A stretch of 62,388 bases of DNA, taken from assembly GCA_944390105.1 (NCBI GenBank), contig CALXOV010000038.1, forward strand, positions 1 to 62,388. Direction: 5' to 3'. Under the pieces are notes generated by a model. That model was given only the letters and a program-made list of their open reading frames with translations. It searched no databases and had not been told where the DNA came from. This document shows positions 56,550-62,388 of the stretch, one piece after another (position 1 is the first letter of the stretch; every line of letters starts with the position of its first letter). This DNA is from an uncultured Succinivibrionaceae bacterium (GTDB lineage: Bacteria; Pseudomonadota; Gammaproteobacteria; Enterobacterales; Succinivibrionaceae). A program made the translations under genes and the position numbers.

Positions 56550-58196
56550 ATGCAGATAGGTAATAAAGCTGGGCGCTTACCGGAAAACAATGAATTAGTG
56601 AATATTCAGCGCCTAATTGCGCGCTATTACGAGGAGGCGCCTGACATGCAAGATCCGCTGCAGCGCGTTGTGTTCGGCACCTCCGGACATCGTGGAAGTC
56701 CGCTTAATCGCACCTATACACAGCGTCATATTGCTGCGATTGCGCAGGCCATTGCCGAGCTCCGTACCAGCTGGGGAGCGACCGGGCCGCTTTTTATCGG
56801 CATTGATACTCATGCCCTGTCAGAGCCAGCGTTGCATACGGCGCTTGAAGTGCTGTGCGCCAATCACATTGAGGTCGTCGCGGCTCCGGATTTTGCCTAT
56901 ACCCCGACTCCGGTCATTTCGCGGGAAATAGTACGTTATAACTTTGGACGCAACAGTGCGCTTGCAGACGGCATTATCATCACGCCGTCGCACAATCCTC
57001 CGACTGATGGGGGCTTTAAATACAATCCGCCCTTAGGCGGACCGGCCAGCCCATTTTTCACTGAGCCGATTGCACGGCGTGCCAATGAGATCCTAGAGCA
57101 GGACTGCAAGGCGGTAAAGCGTCTTAGCTGGGCGCAGACTTGCGTCTGTCCGGATCTGCATTTTAAAGACATGCTGACGCCTTTTGTGCAGGAGCTTGCC
57201 TCTGTCATTAATATGAAGGCCATCAATGCTTCGGGACTCAAAATTGCGGTAAACCCGCAAGGAGGCACTGCGCTTGCCTATTGGGATCGCATCAATGAAA
57301 TCTACGGTCTGCAGGTAGACATCATCAATCGCGCGATTGATCCGAACTTTACCTTTATTCCGTACGATTATGACAATCATCAGCGTATGGACTGCATGTC
57401 GCCGTACACCATGAAGCCGCTACTTGCGGTTAAGGATAACTACGATCTGTGCATTGCTAATGATCCCGATGCCGATCGTCACGGTCTAGTGACACGCGAG
57501 GGACTGCTGCCGTCTAATCACTATTTAACTTCGATTATGCATTATCTGTGTCATAACCGTGAACATTGGCCGCGTAACTGCGGAGTTGGCAAGACAATCG
57601 GCGCAAGCATGCTGATGGATAAGGTGATCACCGATGCCGGCTATAGCGTGTATGAAACTCCGATAGGCTTTAAGTGGTTCTCAGAGGGGCTGTTTAAGCA
57701 GCAGCTGTGCTTCGGCTGCGAGGAAAGTGCCGGAGCATCATATCTTGATATGTCGGGTAAGCCCTTCACTACCGACAAAGACGGCTTTTTAGCAGGCCTT
57801 GCCGGAGCTGAGCTGTGTGCGGTAAGCGGGCTTGATCTGGTGACCTATTATCACAAGCTTACGCAGCAATTTGGCGATCCTGCTTATGGACGTATTGACG
57901 AGCCGACAACAGCGCAGGGCAAGCAGGCCTTTGTTCATTTGACGGAAAAGAGCGTGAGTGCCACTAAGCTGGCTGGCTGCGAGATTAAGCAGGTGCTGAC
58001 AGCCGCGCCGGGTAATCATGCTCCGATCGGTGGAATTAAAGTAATTGCCGATAAGTGCTGGTTCTCCGCGCGCCCGTCGGGGACAGAGAACCTCTACAAA
58101 ATTTATTATGAGTCCTTTTTAGGTCCGGAGCATTTAGCTTTAGTGCGTAAAGAGGCTGTGGATATGGTTACGCGCGCCTTAAATTGCGCGAATTAA
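56550..58196 (+). CDS. pgm: Phosphoglucomutase (alpha-D-glucose-specific)
   Basis: Interconverts glucose 1-phosphate and glucose 6-phosphate, linking glycogen, UDP-glucose and glycolysis. The 548-residue protein has the alpha-D-phosphohexomutase pattern: VVFGTSGHRGSPL, the phosphoserine loop IIITPSHNPPTDGG (Ser at about 147), the metal loop NDPDADRHG, the sugar loop GCEESAGASYL and the phosphate-binding ARPSGTENLYKIY. GAGG lies eight bases before the ATG at 56550, so that start was preferred over a TTG six bases upstream. It is first in a four-gene operon. Confidence 0.96.
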   Translation: MQIGNKAGRLPENNELVNIQRLIARYYEEAPDMQDPLQRVVFGTSGHRGSPLNRTYTQRHIAAIAQAIAELRTSWGATGPLFIGIDTHALSEPALHTALEVLCANHIEVVAAPDFAYTPTPVISREIVRYNFGRNSALADGIIITPSHNPPTDGGFKYNPPLGGPASPFFTEPIARRANEILEQDCKAVKRLSWAQTCVCPDLHFKDMLTPFVQELASVINMKAINASGLKIAVNPQGGTALAYWDRINEIYGLQVDIINRAIDPNFTFIPYDYDNHQRMDCMSPYTMKPLLAVKDNYDLCIANDPDADRHGLVTREGLLPSNHYLTSIMHYLCHNREHWPRNCGVGKTIGASMLMDKVITDAGYSVYETPIGFKWFSEGLFKQQLCFGCEESAGASYLDMSGKPFTTDKDGFLAGLAGAELCAVSGLDLVTYYHKLTQQFGDPAYGRIDEPTTAQGKQAFVHLTEKSVSATKLAGCEIKQVLTAAPGNHAPIGGIKVIADKCWFSARPSGTENLYKIYYESFLGPEHLALVRKEAVDMVTRALNCAN

Positions 58197-58206
58197 GGAG
58201 AGTCTT

Positions 58207-59025
58207 ATGCAAATAAAATTCATGGGAACTGCGGCCTCGGAAGGCATTCCGAATCCGTTTTGCGATTGTGCAGTATGCTCTTACGCTCGTGAGCATGGCG
58301 GAGCTGATGTGCGCACCCGGGCTTCGGTGCTGTTAGATGGGCATGCGCTGATTGACATGTCGCCAGAGTGGTCGGCGCAGTTAAAGCGTGAACACATGAC
58401 GGCGCGCGTGCTAGACATGGTTCTATTCACTCATACGCATCCGGATCATTTCAATGTCGGTGAATTTGTCAGCCGTGCTACTGGATTTGCTTGTAATATT
58501 ACAAGTCCGCTGCATGTCTTTGGCAATGACTGCGCGATTAAAGGTGCCTTTAATGCCTTGGATGGCCTGCAGGGCGATCGCTTTGTTTTCCATCTGCTCG
58601 CACCCTACTTAACATACGAGCATGAGGGTTACCGCATTACTCCGACTTTGGCCAATCACGCCAAAATGGAGTTGTGCTACAACTATTTAATTGAAAAAGA
58701 TGGCAAGACCTTCTTCTACGGTCTTGATTCAGGATGGCTGCCGCAGAGTACCTTTGATTTCCTTAAGGGCCGGCATATTGATATGGCGGTTTTAGAGTGT
58801 ACTTATGCCTTCCGCGAGGGTGAGCATACAGCCAATCACTTGAATTTTAATTCGCTCTTTGCCGAAATTGCCGAGTTAAAGCGCCTAGGCTGCCTTGATG
58901 ATAAATCGCAGGTGGTGACTTCGCATGTGTCGCATTCCTCTACGCTCACTCATGACAAGCTGTGCGCTTTAATGGATGAGCACGACATCATTACAGCTTT
59001 TGACGGCATGACTCTTGAGATTTAA
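58207..59025 (+). CDS. PhnP-like MBL-fold metal-dependent hydrolase
   Basis: A 272-residue cytoplasmic metallo-beta-lactamase-fold protein. It starts MQIKFMGTAASEGIPNPFCDCAVC, with PhnP-type structural zinc cysteines (about 19, 21, 24), and has the metal motif THTHPDH (His76, His78, Asp80, His81) plus later His in TSHVSHSS. PhnP hydrolyses cyclic phosphodiesters in phosphonate breakdown; here no phn genes are nearby, so the substrate is probably a different phosphoester. GGAG precedes the ATG. It lies ten bases after pgm. Confidence 0.78.
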   Translation: MQIKFMGTAASEGIPNPFCDCAVCSYAREHGGADVRTRASVLLDGHALIDMSPEWSAQLKREHMTARVLDMVLFTHTHPDHFNVGEFVSRATGFACNITSPLHVFGNDCAIKGAFNALDGLQGDRFVFHLLAPYLTYEHEGYRITPTLANHAKMELCYNYLIEKDGKTFFYGLDSGWLPQSTFDFLKGRHIDMAVLECTYAFREGEHTANHLNFNSLFAEIAELKRLGCLDDKSQVVTSHVSHSSTLTHDKLCALMDEHDIITAFDGMTLEI

Positions 59026-59035
59026 GGAGTAATTC

Positions 59036-60259
59036 ATGAATATGATGAAAGCCCGCCTGATGGGCATGATGTTTATTCAATACATCGTGCAGGGCGCTTG
59101 GGTATTAACTTTGGGCTTAGTTTTAAGCTCGTACGGCATGCCGGAAATTATCGGCACCGCTTATGCAGTCTTAGGCATCGCTACCATCATGTCACCGATG
59201 TTCGTCGGCATGGTGGCAGATCGCTTCTTCTCCACCGAAAAAGTGCTGGCGATTATGCATCTACTGCTTGCCGCCGTGGTGTATTTGACCTCAACCTTTA
59301 TTACAAATGGAAGTACTACGCCGACTTTAATCGGCATCTTCTTTGTCGGCCTCATCTATTATCCAACGGTGGCGCTGACGAACTCAATTGCCTTCCACCA
59401 TGTGGATGGTCCGCGCTATTTCCCGGTGATCCGTGTGTTCGGCTCCATCGGCTACGTGGTTTTAGGTCTTTTCATCGGACAGATGGGCTGGTCGGGAGAC
59501 ATTATGACCTGGTACGTGGCGGTGATCTCCGCGCTTGTCATGGGTGTGTACAGCTTCACTCTGCCCCATACCCCGCCAAAGAGCGCCGGTGCTCCTTTCT
59601 CCATGCGCGATCTGCTGTGCCTGGATGCCATGTCGCTGTTTAAGGATAAGTATTTCACCATCATGATGATCTCAATTTTGATCCTGATGGTGCCGAAAAC
59701 CGCATATTCAGCTTATATCCCGGTTTTCCTCAATGCCTTAGGCTTTGATAATGCTGCTTCAATGATGCAGATTGGCGTGGCAATGGAAGTGCTGTTTGTC
59801 TTCTTTATTCCGTTCTTCTTAACCCGCTTTGGATTTAAGGTCACCTTGATGCTGGGCATGATATCTTGGGGTATCCGCTCAGTGCTGTTCTCCGAGGCTG
59901 CAGTTGGGGGTGGAACCTATCTCATCATCATCGGTTTAGTGCTGCAGGGTGTGTGCTGGGACTTCTTCTTTACCGTGGCTGATATTTATGCCGATAAGAA
60001 GGCCGGCGAGAAGATTAAGGCGCAGGCACAGTCGTTGCGTTTCATTGCCTCTAATGGCGTAGGTTTATTCTTTGCTTCCTCGGCTTGTGGTTATCTTTTC
60101 AACAGCAGCGTTACCGACACCGGCGCTGCCGGCTTGCCGCAGTGGCGCGTGTTTTGGCTGTTCCCGGCCGGCATTGCGGTCTTTGTGTTCGTGATTTTCC
60201 TGTTCTTCTTCAAGGATGACACCAATACAGAGATCAAGAAGAGCTCCGCTAAGGCTTAA
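59036..60259 (+). CDS. MFS transporter, nucleoside:H+ symporter type
   Basis: A 407-residue inner-membrane carrier with about twelve membrane segments. It resembles the NupG/XapB/YegT group of the major facilitator superfamily (GMMFIQYIVQGAWVLTLGLVLS; SPMFVGMVADRFFSTEKVL; FGSIGYVVLGLF; RFIASNGVGLFF). This group takes up nucleosides, but the exact substrate is uncertain. GGAG lies before two close ATGs. It begins ten bases after the PhnP-like gene, so transport and hydrolysis may act on the same phosphorylated or cyclic nucleoside-like compound (inference). Confidence 0.82.
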   Translation: MNMMKARLMGMMFIQYIVQGAWVLTLGLVLSSYGMPEIIGTAYAVLGIATIMSPMFVGMVADRFFSTEKVLAIMHLLLAAVVYLTSTFITNGSTTPTLIGIFFVGLIYYPTVALTNSIAFHHVDGPRYFPVIRVFGSIGYVVLGLFIGQMGWSGDIMTWYVAVISALVMGVYSFTLPHTPPKSAGAPFSMRDLLCLDAMSLFKDKYFTIMMISILILMVPKTAYSAYIPVFLNALGFDNAASMMQIGVAMEVLFVFFIPFFLTRFGFKVTLMLGMISWGIRSVLFSEAAVGGGTYLIIIGLVLQGVCWDFFFTVADIYADKKAGEKIKAQAQSLRFIASNGVGLFFASSACGYLFNSSVTDTGAAGLPQWRVFWLFPAGIAVFVFVIFLFFFKDDTNTEIKKSSAKA

Positions 60260-60296
60260 GCTTAATTTTAACTAACTATAAAGGAGAACTCAGAGA

Positions 60297-61952
60297 ATGC
60301 TGCTGTTGTTACATTTGATTGCAGGGATTGCTCTGCTGGCGTACGGCATTTATGTGACGAAAAATGCAGTGCTCAAAGCTTGTGGAGCTTCGCTCAATAC
60401 TTTTGTGGCACATTCTCTGGCCTCTAAATTATGGCCGCTGCGTGCGGCTGCCGCGGGATTGCTGACCACCGCTTTAGTGCAGAGTTCCAATGCAACTGCC
60501 ATGCTGGTCAGTTCATTTTTAGCCCGCGGCATTATTACGCTTACTCCGGCGCTTACCATTATGTTAGGCGCCGATTTAGGCACAGCCATCATGGCGCGCG
60601 TGCTTACTTTTGATTTATCAGCCGTCAGCCCGCTATTTATTAGCTGCGGTGTCTTTTTGTTCTTAGGCAAAAGAAAAACTAAGCTAGGCCGCATCGGCCG
60701 CATCTTTATCGGCCTTGGACTCGTGCTGATGGCATTGAAGCTGATTGTGACTTCGACCGCACCGGTAGCGCAGTCTGACACTATGCAGCTTATCTTAGAT
60801 TCACTTAATGGCCAGACTGTCTTTGCAGTGATTTTCGGTGCACTCTTGGCCATGATCTGCTATTCCTCGCTGGCTGCAGTGCTGTTAACTGCTCTGCTTG
60901 CCGGTGGCGGACATTTAGATTTTGCCACTGCTGCTGCCTTTGTCATTGGCGCTAATTTAGGCAGCTGCTGTCTTGAGATTTTAGGGGCAGCCGGTCAGGG
61001 TATTACCGCGCGGCGCGTGATGTTCGGCAACACCTTGTTTAAACTTACAATCACAGTAATTGCGTTGCCATGTATCGGCTTTATTCAGCCCGAAACCCTG
61101 CCTCTGTCCTTGCAGGATCAGGTGATTTATTTTCACGTTTTGTTTAATGTTGTAGTGTGCTGCGGCTTGATGCCATTTGTCTCTTTTTACGCCAAGCTAC
61201 TGCAGCAACTATTTCCGGATCCTCCTGCAGCAGCTGATGAGAGCGAACCTAAATATCTGGATATGCATGCAGTAGATAACCCCGCTTTGGCTATTTCCAA
61301 TGCGGTACGCGAAACTCTGCGTTTGGGGGGTTTTTTGCATGATATGTTATCCTGCCTTAATGAGGCTTTAACCGGTAAAACTTCGCTTAAAGAGCGCATG
61401 GAGCAGAAATGCAATCATATTCTGACGCTCAGTACCAGCGTGCGCGCGTATCTTGATCGTATCGAATTTGATGATGCGGATCTTAATGTACGCTGGCATC
61501 AAGTATTTACCGCAGTTATCTCCACGGTACATGCAGCAGATTTGCTACTGCGCATGTATTCGGAAGTGTCTATTCTCAATAAAAACCCAGAACAGAACTT
61601 TTCGGCTCATCATCGCGCGGATTTGCTCAAATTAACTAAGGTCGTCAATGAGAATTTAAGTTTTGCTTTAAATGCTTTCATGACCAACGGTAGCGCCGAG
61701 CTTGAGTTACTTGCCGCGCATAAGGCACAATTCAAGCAAAAGACCGACCGCTACAGCGTGCGTCAGCTATCGCGCCTACAGCCTGAGTCTGACAGTAATG
61801 AAGTTGGGGCTTTGATGCTGATTTTGATATCCGATCTTCGTCAGCTCAATGCGATTTTCTGTTCGCTGGCCAGTTCACGCTGGGCTCAGCAGGGCGCAAT
61901 GCTTCAAGGCGCGCAGCATCCGGCAGTGGTGACCCTGATCCAAAATGAGTAG
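60297..61952 (+). CDS. Na/Pi cotransporter-family protein with PhoU-like tail
   Basis: A 551-residue protein with about eight or nine membrane segments followed by a cytoplasmic helical tail (about 320-551) like PhoU domains. It belongs to the Na/Pi cotransporter (YjbB/NptA-like) family. The first repeat shows the signature TALVQSSNATAMLVSSFLARG; the second reads MICYSSLAAVLLTALLAGG, with Cys-Tyr in place of Gln-Ser. AAAGGAG precedes the ATG. It ends the operon that starts with pgm, suggesting phosphate export or import linked to sugar-phosphate metabolism. Confidence 0.82.
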   Translation: MLLLLHLIAGIALLAYGIYVTKNAVLKACGASLNTFVAHSLASKLWPLRAAAAGLLTTALVQSSNATAMLVSSFLARGIITLTPALTIMLGADLGTAIMARVLTFDLSAVSPLFISCGVFLFLGKRKTKLGRIGRIFIGLGLVLMALKLIVTSTAPVAQSDTMQLILDSLNGQTVFAVIFGALLAMICYSSLAAVLLTALLAGGGHLDFATAAAFVIGANLGSCCLEILGAAGQGITARRVMFGNTLFKLTITVIALPCIGFIQPETLPLSLQDQVIYFHVLFNVVVCCGLMPFVSFYAKLLQQLFPDPPAAADESEPKYLDMHAVDNPALAISNAVRETLRLGGFLHDMLSCLNEALTGKTSLKERMEQKCNHILTLSTSVRAYLDRIEFDDADLNVRWHQVFTAVISTVHAADLLLRMYSEVSILNKNPEQNFSAHHRADLLKLTKVVNENLSFALNAFMTNGSAELELLAAHKAQFKQKTDRYSVRQLSRLQPESDSNEVGALMLILISDLRQLNAIFCSLASSRWAQQGAMLQGAQHPAVVTLIQNE

Positions 61953-62029
61953 CGTCAGCCGCAACAAATCACCTTAAAAAAACTTTAGCTTTACTTTTAT
62001 TAAGTTATAAAAAATTGTGCAGGTAAAGC

Positions 62030-62057
62030 TTTACAGGGGAAAATTTTCTGTTAATAT
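62030..62057 (+). promoter_or_regulatory. Promoter of tRNA-Leu copy 2
   Basis: TTTACA (62030-62035), 16 bp, TAATAT (62052-62057). The same spacing and position as before copy 1, but the surrounding sequence is unrelated. Confidence 0.55.
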
Positions 62058-62072
62058 ATGCTCCGTCAATTT

Positions 62073-62155
62073 GCCCAGGTGGTGGAATTGGTAGACACGC
62101 TACTTTGAGGGGGTAGTTCGCGAGAGTGCGGGTTCGAGTCCCGCCCTGGGCACCA
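62073..62155 (+). tRNA. tRNA-Leu (anticodon GAG), copy 2
   Basis: An 83-base tRNA identical to the one at 56174-56256, including the encoded CCA. The nine bases before it and about 30 after it, including the terminator hairpin (62166-62187), also match with a single substitution before the T-run. Confidence 0.95.
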
Positions 62156-62165
62156 TTCCGTAAAG

Positions 62166-62187
62166 ACCGCTTTAATGCGGTTTTTTT
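62166..62187 (+). terminator. Terminator of tRNA-Leu copy 2
   Basis: ACCGC, loop TTTAAT, GCGGT and seven T's. Confidence 0.75.
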
Positions 62188-62388
62188 GTTTTTATCCGTA
62201 ACTTCGCGCCAGAGTCATTACATACCGCCCCGCCTCAACCAAGATGATTCAAAGATGTTCCCCTGAACTTTTCAAACTAGGTTCTACCTCTCCAACCGTG
62301 TGGTTTCCCTGCAGTTAGCTGCCGGTTTGGTAAAGGGATATCAGCGTCATAGGTACTGTCGGGACAAGGTACTCCAAACAGTTTGAGG
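62188..62388. other. Right edge, unassigned
   Basis: No gene can be assigned. On the minus strand a frame runs from the window edge to a stop at 62277 (about 37 residues, containing LKLFGVPCPDST and GKPHGWRGRT). It could be the end of a gene or IS, but it is too short to identify. Confidence 0.25.

Overview
The window reads as the chromosome of a flagellated Gammaproteobacterium. Supporting this are the gene orders frsA-proB-proA and dksA-gluQ-pcnB-folK-pth-ychF, a PBP1b-type cell wall synthase, a tmRNA encoding the tag ANDENYALAA, and rpsO-pnp. Many proteins are alanine-rich. My best guess is the Aeromonadales/Succinivibrionaceae, but that is inference from overall protein character and not a marker-gene result. 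Both edges look like mobile-element or repeat debris (a TnpB/IS605-type right end at 1-126, an unassigned partial frame at 62277-62388), which would fit a contig that ends at repeats.

Layout. 1-533: IS right end, then a candidate small RNA with its own near-perfect promoter and terminator. 534-5325 (minus): leuABCD, leucine biosynthesis. 5326-5872: a divergent control region with several TTTGCAAA palindromes, shared with the RNA helicase gene deaD (5873-7996, plus). 8102-12208 (minus): a three-gene phosphorelay made of a hybrid histidine kinase, a stand-alone HPt protein and a REC-HD-GYP cyclic-di-GMP phosphodiesterase. 12209-13048: a long gene-free stretch with repeated TTTCCCACA nonamers. 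13049-16428: a ZIP metal transporter, then the peroxide defence pair ahpC and a domain-swapped AhpF homologue. 16585-20268: frsA-proB-proA. 20360-22905: modF and, divergently, uspE. 23034-28416 (minus): ychF, pth, folK, pcnB, gluQ, dksA. 28721-32852: mrcB and an exported MetX-like hydrolase behind nested inverted repeats. 32871-37582 (minus): a FlhB-tail protein and a 1458-residue FliK-like protein behind a clear sigma-28 promoter. 37790-42808: mlaA, tyrA, a DUF945 protein, two paralogous lipoproteins and a YiiX-like peptidase. 42809-44142: tmRNA surrounded by decayed genes. 44143-49353: smpB, a chemoreceptor, rpsO, pnp. 49420-53712: three tandem sodium:neurotransmitter-symporter-family transporters. 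54007-56073: lytic transglycosylase slt. 56174-62156: a four-gene operon (phosphoglucomutase, PhnP-like hydrolase, nucleoside-type MFS carrier, Na/Pi cotransporter) bracketed by two identical tRNA-Leu(GAG) genes.

Most of the window is housekeeping sequence: amino-acid synthesis (leu, pro, tyr), translation and RNA turnover (pth, gluQ, pcnB, pnp, deaD, ssrA/smpB), envelope building (mrcB, slt, mlaA) and motility/signalling. The parts least explained by known genes are the candidate small RNA at 146-218, the TTTGCAAA and TTTCCCACA arrays, the giant FliK, the nested palindromes before the hydrolase gene, the palindrome embedded in the aldo/keto reductase remnant beside ssrA, and the tRNA-flanked operon. 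I saw no CRISPR array, prophage or recognisable defence system.
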